Shown: positions 26,356 through 36,267, counted from the stretch's first letter. The stretch: 64,000 nucleotides of DNA from an uncultured Sphingomonadaceae bacterium (GCA_947488845.1 CANLBM010000011.1:1-64000), one strand, 5' to 3'. Numbers and translations are program-made. The notes: generated by a model from the letters alone, not told the origin.

Positions 26356-27341
26356 AAAATTTTCTGATTTGGATCCTCTATGGGACGTCTTGTCGCTATT
26401 CAATTGTGTTTATCGGATATAACCAGCAAAATCTGTCGCCAATCAAGCATTGAGGCTACGTTAAGTTACCGTGGAAAAAGTTCTACAGGCTCGCATTTCT
26501 TGGTTTTTGCAGTCGCTTTGGTTAAGGTAATCTCTAGAAATGATTTTTCGTTCGCGTAGGTTTTCTGATTCATTAGATTTTTCATAAGAGAAGCATTTCA
26601 GTCCATGGGCAGTGGGCGGGCGAATTGAGCCATCCTTATGATGGATTGAACGCGGAAGTTTATCCGTTGGGAACGGCGGCCGGGCCAGAAATCTTTTAGA
26701 TATTTCGGGTATGCATGAGCGCAACGCGCGCCATGACCATCCGCTGATCGAAGCGAGGGAAGCGTGCGGGTTTCGTGTAACGCTCTCCAATCGGCATCGC
26801 CAGAAGGACAATGATGATCGCTGGATTAACGATAACATCAATAATGACCGACGGCGCAGACTGGCTGTGCTCGAAAGTGTGACAATCGTGGCTATCCAAA
26901 GACGATGCCCTGCATCTACCCTAAACAGGTTCGGACAAACCCCCAATAGTCGGACTTCTGGCCTGGCGATGGTATCAAACTCCATGTCGGGCCGAAATCG
27001 TTACCGTTCTGAGTTGCGCTATATGTATTGAGCTTCTTACAAACCTGTGCGAACCCCTTGCAACTGTTTTGGGGCTGGGCGCAAAGCGGAACTACAATGC
27101 AGCCAATTGAGAGTCGGGGTATGTAGCGGGGTTAATTTTGACTTTGTCTAATAAATTATATCATTATTTCAATGCATACTCCTTTTAATTCGAATCCCTC
27201 CGTGTCCTCCATTTGCTTTCCTATCCCATCCCCTGTTGATCGGATATACGACTGCAGTGGCGTAAGGAAATAAGAATGCGACGAGAGGGTCGTCGCAAAC
27301 CTGTGCGTTGCGGCTCCTGGATTTTGGTGGTCGCGTCCGGT
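26356..27341. other. gene-poor junction between polysaccharide locus and exporter operon
   Basis: About one kilobase with no supported gene. Overlapping frames exist on both strands (for example 26711-27031 on plus and 26696-26899 and 26461-26985 on minus) but none has recognisable motifs or good ribosome-binding sites. The minus-strand frame near 26700-26850 has a short protein-like look and could be a decayed gene fragment. The stretch 27135-27180 is very AT-rich. Base composition changes from AT-rich to GC-rich across this junction, so it is probably the right edge of the acquired locus. Confidence 0.45.
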
Positions 27342-27367
27342 TTGACATCATCCTCCATTTATATAAT
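27342..27367 (+). promoter_or_regulatory. candidate promoter of the TetR-exporter operon
   Basis: TTGACA at 27342-27347 and TATAAT at 27362-27367 are perfect consensus hexamers but are separated by only 14 bases, shorter than optimal. The -10 hexamer lies inside the left arm of the palindrome at 27351-27391, so a bound repressor would block it. Assignment is by sequence match only. Confidence 0.45.
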
Positions 27368-27391
27368 GACTGTCATTATATAAATGGAGGA
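27351..27391. promoter_or_regulatory. perfect 41-bp palindrome, probable TetR operator
   Basis: Two perfectly complementary 20-base arms (27351-27370 and 27372-27391) flank a single T at 27371. The core ATAATGACTGTCATTAT is typical of TetR-family operators. The right arm ends in GGAGGA, the ribosome-binding site for the TTG start at 27401, and the left arm holds the candidate -10 box. Binding would therefore repress transcription of the regulator and of the exporter genes behind it, and a folded transcript could hide the ribosome-binding site. Confidence 0.75.
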
Positions 27392-27400
27392 TTGAGTCGA

Positions 27401-28012
27401 TTGTCCAAAACCACCAAGCCATTGCGCGGCCGACCGCCGGGGGATGCCCGAGAGCGGATCTTGCGGGCTGCCCGGCAATTGATCGGTAATGCGGGATATG
27501 ATGCAACTTCGGTGCCGCAAATTGTTGAGGCAGCCGGGGTCGCTCAAGGTACTTTTTACCGATATTTCAAATCCAAGGCGGACCTGTCAAAGGCGCTTGC
27601 GGAAATTTTCAACGAACAGTTGAGAAGCAAAATCGACGCGGCTTTCGAGTCCCGGTTGCCGATGTTCGAGATGATGCCGGCGATTATCGGAAAGCTGCCC
27701 GAATTTTTTCAGAGCTATCATGACATCATGCCGTTTCTCGAAGAGCATACAATGCCTTTCGGTACATCCGCCCAAGCAGCGGGTCTGCGGAAAGACCATT
27801 ATGCCCGAATGGCGGCTGTCATCGCTCGGGACCAGAAAAACGGGCTCATCCGGAATGATATTGTGCCGGAGCTGCTCGCGCGTATCGGCGGCGGGATCTT
27901 CATGAATCTTGCGCGCATGGTTGCGCTGGAAGAGAGCGAATTCGAGCCCGACGAAATTTTCATGAGCGGAAAGGCCTTTGTCATGGCCGCGCTCGCGCCG
28001 CAGGAGAATTAG
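27401..28012 (+). CDS. TetR/AcrR-family transcriptional regulator
   Basis: A 203-residue repressor-type regulator. The N-terminal helix-turn-helix spans about residues 33-60 (TSVPQIVEAAGVAQGTFYRY, then FKSKADL); the C-terminal ligand-binding domain is helical. I chose the TTG at 27401 because GGAGGA lies nine bases upstream and the conserved region starts right after; a longer frame from 27308 would run through the operator palindrome. The gene heads an operon with the tripartite exporter, only two bases before the adaptor gene, so it very likely regulates itself and the exporter in response to an unknown compound. Confidence 0.9.
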   Translation: MSKTTKPLRGRPPGDARERILRAARQLIGNAGYDATSVPQIVEAAGVAQGTFYRYFKSKADLSKALAEIFNEQLRSKIDAAFESRLPMFEMMPAIIGKLPEFFQSYHDIMPFLEEHTMPFGTSAQAAGLRKDHYARMAAVIARDQKNGLIRNDIVPELLARIGGGIFMNLARMVALEESEFEPDEIFMSGKAFVMAALAPQEN

Positions 28013-28014
28013 AC

Positions 28015-29025
28015 ATGCCAAAACGCGCTATCGTCATTGCGGTGGTCGCAATCGCAATCGCTCTGGCTGCGATTTTTACATCGGGTTTCGGGCTGTGGCC
28101 CGGGGAAGATGCGCAGGTGGAATTTTACGGCAATGTTGATATCAGGGAAGTGAATCTCGCCTTTGAACAGTCCGGGCGGATTACCGAAATGAATTTTGAC
28201 GAGGGTCAGCGGGTTGAGAAAGGGGCTGTCATGGCAGTCATTGACCAGCAGTCGCTGAGCGATGATCTGAGGGCCGCTCAGGCGCGTTTGGCTAGTGCCA
28301 GGGCGCAACTGGTCAAAAGCCGCAATGGTAACCGTCCGCAGGAGATTGCTGCGGCTGCGGCGCAGCTTGAGCAGGCGCGCGCGCAGTTCAGACAGGCCAA
28401 GTCGGAATATGAGCGACGGGCCGGGCTGGTCGCCATCGGCGCTGTCTCCCGCGCGCAATTTGAACAATCACGCGCCGCATTCGAAGGCGCGCAAGCCACC
28501 GTGAACTCTGCTTCGCAGCAGCTTTCTCTACTTCGTGCGGGAAGCCGGCAGGAAGATATCGCGGCCAATGCGGCCGCCGTGGAACAGGCGAAGGCCGATG
28601 TAGCTCAGGCGCGAACACGGCTTGGTGAAGGGCAGCTTGTCGCTCCCTCCGGCGGGATCATTCTTTCGCGTGTCCAGGAACCGGGCGCAATCGTGTCTCC
28701 TGGCGCGACCATTTACACGCTGACGATCGACAAGCCTGTCTATATCCGCGCTTATGCTCCGGAATCACAGCTTGGCTTGCTGGCTCCCGGGACCAGAGTG
28801 AACATGACAACGGACAGTAGCGACAAAATCTACAAGGGCACGATCGGTTATGTATCGCCCAGCGCCGAATTCACACCGAAAACGGTGCAGACCGAGGATT
28901 TGCGCAGTGATCTGGTCTATCGCTTTCGCATCGTGGTGCAGAAACCCGACAGCGGCCTTCGTCAGGGTCAACCGGTAACGGTGACATTGGCACGGACCAA
29001 GGACCGGGATCAGGCACCAGACTGA
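28015..29025 (+). CDS. HlyD-family membrane fusion (periplasmic adaptor) protein
   Basis: A 336-residue adaptor resembling YbhG. One N-terminal transmembrane helix (about residues 5-22) is followed by a biotinyl-lipoyl-like half (GNVDIREVNLAFEQSG, about 43-58), a long coiled-coil hairpin (about 80-195, Ala/Gln/Arg-rich) and the second lipoyl half and beta-barrel (LVAPSGGIILSRVQEPGAIV in two pieces near 209-230). It links the inner-membrane ABC transporter to the outer-membrane factor encoded downstream. Its stop overlaps the start of the ATPase gene by one base (TGATG). Confidence 0.92.
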   Translation: MPKRAIVIAVVAIAIALAAIFTSGFGLWPGEDAQVEFYGNVDIREVNLAFEQSGRITEMNFDEGQRVEKGAVMAVIDQQSLSDDLRAAQARLASARAQLVKSRNGNRPQEIAAAAAQLEQARAQFRQAKSEYERRAGLVAIGAVSRAQFEQSRAAFEGAQATVNSASQQLSLLRAGSRQEDIAANAAAVEQAKADVAQARTRLGEGQLVAPSGGIILSRVQEPGAIVSPGATIYTLTIDKPVYIRAYAPESQLGLLAPGTRVNMTTDSSDKIYKGTIGYVSPSAEFTPKTVQTEDLRSDLVYRFRIVVQKPDSGLRQGQPVTVTLARTKDRDQAPD

Positions 29026-30806
29026 TGCCGAGCGTCGTCGCCACCGCCACCAATGTCGTCAAAAGGTTCGATGCTGAGTCCGGCAAAAGCGAGGATGCGA
29101 TAACCGCACTGGCCGGCGTCGATTTTGATGTGCGCGCCGGAGAGATAACCGGCCTGGTTGGACCGGATGGCGCAGGGAAAACCACGCTGATCAGAATGCT
29201 TGCCGGATTGATGAGGCCGAATGCAGGCGAAATTCTCGTCGACGGAATTGACGTAACCACGAACCCTGAAGCCGTATATCGGCGTATCGGCTATATGCCG
29301 CAACGGTTCGGGCTCTATGAGGACCTGTCGGTGCAGGAAAATCTCGACCTCTATGCAGACCTGCGTGACCTGAAGAAAGAGGACCGGCGGGACACCTTCG
29401 CTCGACTGCTCGATTTCACCGATCTAGATCGTTTCAAGGGTCGTCTTGCGGGCAATCTGTCGGGCGGCATGAAACAGAAGCTTGGCCTTGCCTGCGCGCT
29501 CATCAATACGCCCAGACTGCTTTTGCTGGACGAGCCCGGTGTCGGCGTCGATCCGGTCTCCCGCCGCGAGCTGTGGAAGATGGTGAAAGACCTGACAAGC
29601 GAGGGAATCGGCATCGTCTGGTCCACTGCCTATCTCGACGAGGCGGAAGCTTGCGATCATGTGCATCTGCTCAATCACGGACAGAAATTATTTGGCGGGA
29701 AGCCGCGAGACCTGACCGGATCGGTCAGGAATCGCGTGTTCAGGCTGGAAAATTTCTCGGGCAATAAGCGAGAGGTGCTGGCTAGCGCGCTCATCCGCGA
29801 GGGCGTGCGGGACGGCACGATTCAGGGCAACGCTATCCGTCTCCTCTTTGCCGAAAATGCAGAGCCAAATATCGAAGGGCTCAACGGCGCGGAAAATGCT
29901 ACGCTTACAGCGGTCGAGCCCCGTTTCGAAGATGCCTTCATCGATATACTCGGCGGCGGGCCTGATGGGCGCAGCGCCTTGGCAAGCGATTATCGCAAGA
30001 TCGAGGAGACCGACAGTCCACAGATTGTCGCCGACAGGATGACCAGGAGATTTGGAGATTTTACCGCTGCGCATGACATGAATTTCTCCGTCAAGCGCGG
30101 CGAGATCTTCGGGTTGCTCGGTCCGAACGGCGCCGGGAAATCGACGACCTTCAAGATGCTATGCGGATTGCTCAGCCCAACGGAGGGCAACGGCAGCGTG
30201 GCCGGATATGATTTACGGCATTCGCGCGCCGACGCCCGAGGCGCTCTGGGTTATATGGCGCAGAAATTTTCGCTCTATGGTGAATTGAGCGTGCGGCAGA
30301 ATCTCGAATTTTTTGCCGGGATTTACGGCCTGTCCGGAAAAATCGCCCAGCATCGTATCGAGGCGATGATCAACACATTCGAGCTGCGCCCGTTTCTGAA
30401 CAGCGATGCTGGCGGCATCCCTTTGGGCTTCAAGCAACGCCTCGCGCTATGCTGCGCCGTGATGCACCAGCCGCCAGTACTGTTTCTGGACGAGCCGACC
30501 TCCGGCGTGGACCCGACCACCAGGCGCGAATTCTGGCAGCATATCAATGGACTGGTCGAGAAAGGCGTCACGGTTCTGGTCACCACCCATTTCATGGAGG
30601 AAGCGGAATATTGTGACCGGATTGCTTTGATCTATCGCGCCGAGACCATAGCCTTCGGCACACCGGACGATCTTAAAATGGAAGCGGCGCAAATGGCCGG
30701 GGCAGGGGCCGCCGACAATTTCACCATGGAAGATGCTTTTATCGCGATGATCGAAAATGCCGATCTCGTCCGTGAAAATTCTGACCAGGCGAAGGCAGCA
30801 GCCTGA
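29025..30806 (+). CDS. ABC transporter ATP-binding protein with two fused nucleotide-binding domains (YbhF-like)
   Basis: A 593-residue cytoplasmic protein made of two ABC ATPase domains. Domain 1 has Walker A GPDGAGKTT (residues 46-54), signature LSGGMKQ and Walker B LLLLDEPGVGVDP. Domain 2 has Walker A GPNGAGKST (about 365-373), a degenerate signature IPLGFKQ in place of LSGGQ, and Walker B VLFLDEPTSGVDP. The same degeneracy is common in YbhF-type proteins, so the two ATP sites are probably unequal. It powers the two ABC-2 permeases encoded next and overlaps the adaptor gene by one base. Confidence 0.93.
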   Translation: MPSVVATATNVVKRFDAESGKSEDAITALAGVDFDVRAGEITGLVGPDGAGKTTLIRMLAGLMRPNAGEILVDGIDVTTNPEAVYRRIGYMPQRFGLYEDLSVQENLDLYADLRDLKKEDRRDTFARLLDFTDLDRFKGRLAGNLSGGMKQKLGLACALINTPRLLLLDEPGVGVDPVSRRELWKMVKDLTSEGIGIVWSTAYLDEAEACDHVHLLNHGQKLFGGKPRDLTGSVRNRVFRLENFSGNKREVLASALIREGVRDGTIQGNAIRLLFAENAEPNIEGLNGAENATLTAVEPRFEDAFIDILGGGPDGRSALASDYRKIEETDSPQIVADRMTRRFGDFTAAHDMNFSVKRGEIFGLLGPNGAGKSTTFKMLCGLLSPTEGNGSVAGYDLRHSRADARGALGYMAQKFSLYGELSVRQNLEFFAGIYGLSGKIAQHRIEAMINTFELRPFLNSDAGGIPLGFKQRLALCCAVMHQPPVLFLDEPTSGVDPTTRREFWQHINGLVEKGVTVLVTTHFMEEAEYCDRIALIYRAETIAFGTPDDLKMEAAQMAGAGAADNFTMEDAFIAMIENADLVRENSDQAKAAA

Positions 30807-30807
30807 T

Positions 30808-31938
30808 ATGGCGGCTCGTTTCTCTTCCCTGCGGCTTCGCGCATTATTTATCAAGGAAGTGCTGCAAGTGCTGCGCGATCCGTCGACGATTCTCATCGCC
30901 GTGTTCCTCCCGATCATGCTGGTTTTCCTGTTTGGCTACGGTGTCTCGCTGGATACCTCGGCCGTCAAACTGGGACTGGTCCAGCAAAGCGGAGGCCCGG
31001 CAAGCCTCAGCCTGACGTCCGCTTATGTGAACTCGCCCTATTTTGAAGTGACGCAATCCAATGACAAGGATGCGCTGTTCGATGACCTGACCGCGGGCCG
31101 GATCAGGGGTATCGTGACAATATCGTCCGATTTTGACCGGCTCTATGCGTCAACCGGAAAGCCAGGACAGGTCCAGATCATCACCGATGGCAGCAATCCC
31201 AATACAGCCAATTTTGTCAGCGCCTATGCGCAGGGTGTTCATGCACAGTGGTTGCTATCCGAAAGCGCGCAGGATGACAGCGCGCGCAGTGGCGGAATCC
31301 AGATTCTACCACAATTCTGGTATAATACGGCGCTGACCAGCCGGAATTTTCTGGTGCCGGGTTCCTTTGCCGTGATCCTTACGATGATCGGAAGCCTGCT
31401 GACGGCTCTGGTTGTTGCCCGGGAATGGGAGCGCGGAACGATGGAGGCGCTGATCGCAACGCCGGTTACCATTCCGGAATTCATCATTACAAAAATGACC
31501 CCCTATTTCATTCTTGGTCTGATTGCGGCGACGATCTGCACATTAATGGCTGCCTATCTATTCGACGTTCCCTTCCGGGGGTCGATATTTGCATTATACG
31601 CCCTATACGCGGCTTTTCTGTTGCCGGCGCTCGGTCAGGGACTGCTGATATCCGCAGCCCTTAAAAACCAGTTTGTTGCCTCGCAGGTCGCATTGCTTAC
31701 AGCATTTCTGCCCGCCTTTCTGCTCTCCGGCTTTATCTTCGAGATCAGTTCGATGCCCACGTGGATTCAGGCGATCACCTATGCCGTGCCTGCCCGCTAC
31801 CTGATCCCGCCGCTGCAGAGCCTGTTTCTGACCGGGAATGTCTGGGAACTGTTGCTTCCCAATATCGCGATATTGCTGGGATTCGGAGCGCTGTTCTTCA
31901 TCCTGATATTCCGCGTCACAAAAAAGAAGCTCGACTGA
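30808..31938 (+). CDS. ABC-2-type permease, first subunit (YbhS/YbhR-like)
   Basis: A 376-residue permease with an N-terminal transmembrane helix (about residues 27-47), a large periplasmic domain (about 50-175) and five C-terminal helices. The motif EWERGTMEALIATPVT (about 207-222) is the ABC-2 cytoplasmic coupling region. The ATG at 30808, one base after the ATPase stop, is preferred over upstream starts inside that gene. It likely pairs with the next gene's product as a heterodimer. The stop overlaps the next ATG by one base. Confidence 0.92.
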   Translation: MAARFSSLRLRALFIKEVLQVLRDPSTILIAVFLPIMLVFLFGYGVSLDTSAVKLGLVQQSGGPASLSLTSAYVNSPYFEVTQSNDKDALFDDLTAGRIRGIVTISSDFDRLYASTGKPGQVQIITDGSNPNTANFVSAYAQGVHAQWLLSESAQDDSARSGGIQILPQFWYNTALTSRNFLVPGSFAVILTMIGSLLTALVVAREWERGTMEALIATPVTIPEFIITKMTPYFILGLIAATICTLMAAYLFDVPFRGSIFALYALYAAFLLPALGQGLLISAALKNQFVASQVALLTAFLPAFLLSGFIFEISSMPTWIQAITYAVPARYLIPPLQSLFLTGNVWELLLPNIAILLGFGALFFILIFRVTKKKLD

Positions 31939-33083
31939 TGGCCGGCCCAGCATTTGCAACATGGCCCGCCTGGGCGAGGATGAAGGCACTGGTGATCAAG
32001 GAATTGCTGGCGATGCTGCGTGACAAGAAAGGACGGATCACTCTTGTCGCGCCCCCGATCTTGCAACTCGTCCTGTTCAGCTTCGCATCGACGCTTGCTG
32101 TCGAAAATGCTGATATCGTGTATCTCGACCGTGACGGCGGGACGGCAACTGCCGAAATCGTCCAGCGGATCCAGGGGAGTCCGAATTTCAGATCAGTGAC
32201 CCGCGTGGCTTCTGAAAAAGCGATGGAAAAAGCCATTGACGAGCAGCAGGCGATCGCCGGAATTTATTTCCCGCAAGGGTTTACTGCCGATTTGAAGACA
32301 GGGCATCCTGTTCCGCTCCAGATAGTCTATGATGGCCGCCGGTCCAATGCTTCGCAGATTGTGAACAGTTATCTTGGCCAAATTGCGGCCAGCCTCAACC
32401 TGTCCCTCGCGGCTGCCCGGCAGGGCAACGGCTTAAGGGCGCCGAGCGAGATCGTCCCGTCCAATGCATTCAACCCCAATCTGGAATATATGTGGTTCGT
32501 TCTTCCCAGTTTGATCGCGATGATCAGCGCCATTACAACTCTGGCCGTAACCGCCCAGTCTGTTGCGCGCGAGCGCGAACTGGGAACGTTTGATCAACTG
32601 ATGGTGACACCGTTGAGGGTTCATGAAATCCTTATCGGCAAATCGATTCCGCCTTTTCTGGTCGGGCTATTGAACTCGACAATCTTCATTGTCGCAGCGG
32701 TCTTCATCTTCGACGTGCCGCTTCGGGGATCGCTCATTCTTCTTTTCGGTGCGATTGTTTTTTATCTGCTTTCCGTCATCGGTGTCGGGCTTTTTATCTC
32801 CTCGCTTTCCAAAACCCAGCAACAGGCCTTTCTCGGCACCTTTATCTTCATCACGCCCGCGGTTTTGTTGTCCGGCTATGCTTCGCCGATCGACAATATA
32901 CCGTTCTGGCTGGAGCGGATTTCGCTCGCCAACCCGGTCCGGCATTTTATCGTCATCGTTCAGGGTGTATTTCTCAAAGCCATGCCGCTTATGGAAGTGC
33001 TGGCCAACACCGTTCCGCTCATCATCATATCCATCTTTACACTGTCCGCGGCAGCCTGGCTGTTCCGGCACAGAATGGAGTAA
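31938..33083 (+). CDS. ABC-2-type permease, second subunit (YbhR/YbhS-like)
   Basis: A 381-residue permease with the same layout as the one before: an N-terminal helix, a periplasmic domain and five C-terminal helices, with ERELGTFDQLMVTPLRVHE (about residues 211-229) as the coupling region. The ATG at 31938 overlaps the previous stop (TGATG) and begins a basic N-terminus; earlier in-frame starts lie inside the upstream gene. It completes the inner-membrane channel of the exporter, seven bases before the outer-membrane factor gene. Confidence 0.92.
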   Translation: MAGPAFATWPAWARMKALVIKELLAMLRDKKGRITLVAPPILQLVLFSFASTLAVENADIVYLDRDGGTATAEIVQRIQGSPNFRSVTRVASEKAMEKAIDEQQAIAGIYFPQGFTADLKTGHPVPLQIVYDGRRSNASQIVNSYLGQIAASLNLSLAAARQGNGLRAPSEIVPSNAFNPNLEYMWFVLPSLIAMISAITTLAVTAQSVARERELGTFDQLMVTPLRVHEILIGKSIPPFLVGLLNSTIFIVAAVFIFDVPLRGSLILLFGAIVFYLLSVIGVGLFISSLSKTQQQAFLGTFIFITPAVLLSGYASPIDNIPFWLERISLANPVRHFIVIVQGVFLKAMPLMEVLANTVPLIIISIFTLSAAAWLFRHRME

Positions 33084-33090
33084 CCGCAAT

Positions 33091-34524
33091 ATGTCCCAAT
33101 CATCCGGAATATTGGTCGCAAGCTTAGCGATATTTCTATCATCCTGTACCGCTGCTGGTACTGAATATGCGCGTCCGGATATTGCGCCGCCAGCACAATT
33201 TGCTTCGACAAGCGATCACTCCGCCGTGGAAGAAAACTGGTGGCAGCAATTTCATGATCCCCTTTTGACCGCGCTTGTGCAGGAAACGGCCGCGCGCAAT
33301 CTTGACGTCGCTGAAGCCGCGGCCCGGGTTCGCGAAGCGCGCGCGCTGCTGGAGGCGGCGAGAGGCGGTCGTCTTCCGGAAGGCGCGCTGACCGGATCGG
33401 TCACCAGCAACCGGTTGAGCGAGGAAGGGCAGATACCGGTCGGCAGCATTCCCGGTTTTGAACGTGACTTCACATTATTTGATGCCGGTTTCGATACATC
33501 GTGGGAAGTGGATCTGTGGGGCCGCGACAGCAATAATATCCAGGCACGCGCCAATGATCTTGCGGAAAAGCAGGAGCTGCAACGGTCCGTCCTGCTCAGC
33601 GCTATCGCCGAAACCGCCGCTGCCTATGTCGATTTGCGCAGCGCTCAGGCTTCGGCCAGCGCGATAGCTGACCAGGTTGAAGCCTTGCAGGAGAAATTGC
33701 GACTATCCCGGCTTCGCAGCAGCAGCGGGGAAGCACCGAAATCCGAAACCGTACAAATAGCGGTCCAGGCGGAGGAAGCTGGGGCGCAATTGCCGACAGC
33801 GCAGGCCAGCGCACGGGTAGCGGCCTATCGTCTGGCGCTTCTGACGGGACGCAACCCTGCTGGTCTGTTGGAACGTGTCAATGACGCGGGAGCCTTGCCG
33901 GACCTGCCCACTACAGTATCAGCAGGAACGCCTTCTGACGTCCTGCGCCGCCGTCCGGATATTCGAGCGGCGGAATATCGCCTCGCCGCAGCAACAAACC
34001 GGGTTGGGGCCGCAAACGCCGATCTCTTTCCCCGATTTTCGTTGCTGGGCAGTGTGGGTCAGCAATCCCGGGACGGTGAGGGACTATTTTCAGCCGGTTC
34101 GACGCGCTTCGGCTTTGGGCCTTCCCTGTCCTGGCCGATCTTCCAGATGGGGACGATCCGGGCGCAAATTCGTGCAGCGGATGCCCGCAGCGAGGCCGCG
34201 GCGATCAATTACGAGCGCACAATCCTGACCGCACTGAACGAAAGCGAAACGGCGCTCACGCGCTATGCCCGTGCGGTCGACAGGGTCGAAAGATCCGGCG
34301 CAGCTCTGGCCAACGCCGTGGAGAATGAAACTTTGGTGCAAAAGCGCTATGCGGCAGGCGAAGATAACAAGCTTGCGCTTATGGACGCTGTCGCGGCGAC
34401 CGCCCGTTCACGGTCTTCGCTTGTCATTGCCAAGACCGACGCGCTCCGGCAGGCCATTGCCGCTTACAAGTCACTGGGCGGCGGTTGGCAAGATTTCGAG
34501 CGAAGCGGGACCGAACCGAAATAG
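33091..34524 (+). CDS. outer-membrane efflux lipoprotein (NodT/OprM-type TolC family)
   Basis: A 477-residue outer-membrane factor. A lipoprotein signal peptide ends at the lipobox LSSC with Cys19. Two repeated TolC-type domains follow, with PSDVLRRRPDIRAAEYRLAA (about residues 282-301) as the family hallmark and long heptad-rich helices. It forms the exit duct for the compound exported by the ABC transporter. The ATG at 33091 follows the permease stop by seven bases; an upstream extension of the frame lies within the permease gene. It ends the operon, converging on the M14 peptidase gene. Confidence 0.92.
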   Translation: MSQSSGILVASLAIFLSSCTAAGTEYARPDIAPPAQFASTSDHSAVEENWWQQFHDPLLTALVQETAARNLDVAEAAARVREARALLEAARGGRLPEGALTGSVTSNRLSEEGQIPVGSIPGFERDFTLFDAGFDTSWEVDLWGRDSNNIQARANDLAEKQELQRSVLLSAIAETAAAYVDLRSAQASASAIADQVEALQEKLRLSRLRSSSGEAPKSETVQIAVQAEEAGAQLPTAQASARVAAYRLALLTGRNPAGLLERVNDAGALPDLPTTVSAGTPSDVLRRRPDIRAAEYRLAAATNRVGAANADLFPRFSLLGSVGQQSRDGEGLFSAGSTRFGFGPSLSWPIFQMGTIRAQIRAADARSEAAAINYERTILTALNESETALTRYARAVDRVERSGAALANAVENETLVQKRYAAGEDNKLALMDAVAATARSRSSLVIAKTDALRQAIAAYKSLGGGWQDFERSGTEPK

Positions 34525-34537
34525 TCGGCTCGACCGG

Positions 34538-35662
34538 CTAGATTTCGTCGACCATCTCGGCCAGGGTAGCGAGGCATTCCCGGGCAAGCAAAATGCAACG
34601 TTCGGGGGACCAGCCCTGCTCGCCATCCGGCAGTTCGTGATTGTCCTTGAACGGCATTTCCAGAGTCATCGTGACCGCGCCGAAACGTTTGGCCAGCTGG
34701 TTGGTCGACATCGACAGATTGGCTTTGCCCTTGGCGGCGGTCGGATAGCCGAGCGTGGTCTGGAAATCCGGCGTCCGCTGCGCGAGGCGGTTACGGTAGC
34801 CATGATATTTTTCCAGCTGCGCGTCGGTGATCGACGGAATGCCTTCAAAACCGGCGATGAAAACTGCAGGAATCGCTTCGTCTCCATGAACATCCATGGC
34901 AAAATCCACGCCGCTTTGGTCCATTGCATCGCGGACACACAAGACTTCCGGCGATTTCTCTGTGCTGGGTTCATGCCATTCGCGGTTGAGATTGGTCCCA
35001 GCGAAATTGGTTCGTAAATGCCCTCGGCACGAACCATCCGGGTTCATATTGGGGATGATATGAAACCGGCATTGCTGCAATAACAGCCGTGCGTGGGGGT
35101 CGGCGGGATCGGTGAGCATTTCCAGCGCGCCTTCCATCCACCATTCGGCCATGCTTTCGCCCGGATGCTGGCGGGCATAGAGCCAGACCTGCTTGTCACC
35201 GCTGCCCAGTTCCAGACAGTCAATCGGCTGGCCTTCGAGACTATGGCCCAGCGTCCGCACCGATATGCCCTCGAACCCTGCGGTTTCGGCGATCAGATCG
35301 TGATGGCGTTCCATGCTATATGGCGCGAAATAGGCGAACCAGATGATATTGCTGCTCGCGGTATAGCGTATCGACAGAGTGCCGCTTGCTTCGTCGTAAC
35401 TGCTCGCTGCCCGGCCCCAATATTCCCGGTCCTCGCTGACGCAGGCGTTATAATCGGGCCAACCCTGCGGATAGGCCGATTCCTTCAGCCCGCCAATGTT
35501 CAGTTCCAGTTCGTCGCCAATCTCGCAGGCCACCCGGAAATGGAACCATTGGAAAAACTCGCTGTCCTTGTCCTTGCGGATGGAGAGTTCTGCTTTGGTG
35601 CCGGTGATGGCATGGACTTCGATATTGCCGCTATCGAACGCGCTGGTGATTTGAATGTTCAT
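34538..35662 (-). CDS. M14-family zinc carboxypeptidase, cytosolic carboxypeptidase-like
   Basis: A 374-residue metallopeptidase with an N-terminal beta-sandwich (residues 1-115) and a catalytic domain. Zinc ligands are predicted as His166 and Glu169 in [11 protein letters not shown] and His259 in DVHGDE; substrate-binding Asn/Arg lie in TNLNREW (about 223-229), and the catalytic Glu is probably in MTLEMPFK near 345. This two-domain form resembles the M14 group related to cytosolic carboxypeptidases. No signal peptide is seen, so it should act in the cytoplasm. Its start overlaps the stop of the lipoprotein gene (ATGA), so the two are co-transcribed. Confidence 0.9.
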   Translation of the reverse strand: MNIQITSAFDSGNIEVHAITGTKAELSIRKDKDSEFFQWFHFRVACEIGDELELNIGGLKESAYPQGWPDYNACVSEDREYWGRAASSYDEASGTLSIRYTASSNIIWFAYFAPYSMERHHDLIAETAGFEGISVRTLGHSLEGQPIDCLELGSGDKQVWLYARQHPGESMAEWWMEGALEMLTDPADPHARLLLQQCRFHIIPNMNPDGSCRGHLRTNFAGTNLNREWHEPSTEKSPEVLCVRDAMDQSGVDFAMDVHGDEAIPAVFIAGFEGIPSITDAQLEKYHGYRNRLAQRTPDFQTTLGYPTAAKGKANLSMSTNQLAKRFGAVTMTLEMPFKDNHELPDGEQGWSPERCILLARECLATLAEMVDEI

Positions 35663-36267
35663 GGCACCCTGATAGTGGTTCCGGACTCTCCGGGGAAGTC
35701 CTTGAATAAGGCTTCCGCCAATTTGGCGGCGGCCAGGCCAGGCTGGGATGCCGGCGAGCCGTCCTTTGCTTCGACCGATGCGCGACCTTCCCAGACAATT
35801 TCGCCACTTTCGCGTTCGGTCAGGCGCACGGAAAGCTCGGTGACGATCTTGTCTTTCGGTGGGCCGCTGAGGTCGATGCCAATGCCCAGGCCGACACCGG
35901 ACCCGCGACTGCCGGTACTGCCGCCGACACCGACCGAGACCGGTGACCGTGATCCGCTTGCGCTCAAGACGGCTCTTTCGAGCGTGTAGCGGACAATATA
36001 ATCGCTGTTTTGCTTGTCATCACGCGCTTCGGAAAACCCGACCCGCTGCAATTCGCGCAGTAATGCTGCCGAATAGGTTGCATATTCGATGCTGCTGCTA
36101 TGACCTTCGTCGGTCACGTTGGGCCGGATGATGACGCTGCCCGGTACAACCGGAGCCACTTGCGCGTTGTGGAAACGGGTGACATCAACCGGCGGTGTCA
36201 TTGCCGTACAGCCGGACAGGAGCGCTACCGCCAATGCCGTCGTTGCAAATGATTGGAAACCGGCCAT
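35659..36267 (-). CDS. DUF4136-like lipoprotein
   Basis: A 202-residue predicted lipoprotein: hydrophobic signal peptide ending LLSGC with lipidated Cys near residue 19, followed by a small alpha/beta domain that resembles DUF4136 ([37 protein letters not shown]). A Gly/Ser-rich low-complexity stretch (about residues 109-128) interrupts the domain. I chose ATG at 36267 because AAGGAG ends eight bases upstream; the GTG at 36276 overlaps that ribosome-binding site. Function of the family is unknown; it probably resides in the periplasm anchored to a membrane. Confidence 0.8.
   Translation of the reverse strand: MAGFQSFATTALAVALLSGCTAMTPPVDVTRFHNAQVAPVVPGSVIIRPNVTDEGHSSSIEYATYSAALLRELQRVGFSEARDDKQNSDYIVRYTLERAVLSASGSRSPVSVGVGGSTGSRGSGVGLGIGIDLSGPPKDKIVTELSVRLTERESGEIVWEGRASVEAKDGSPASQPGLAAAKLAEALFKDFPGESGTTIRVP

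Noticed and set aside
27308-27400. Upstream extension of the TetR reading frame
   Set aside because: The extension runs through the candidate promoter and the palindrome; TTG at 27401 has a good ribosome-binding site and the family's usual N-terminus.
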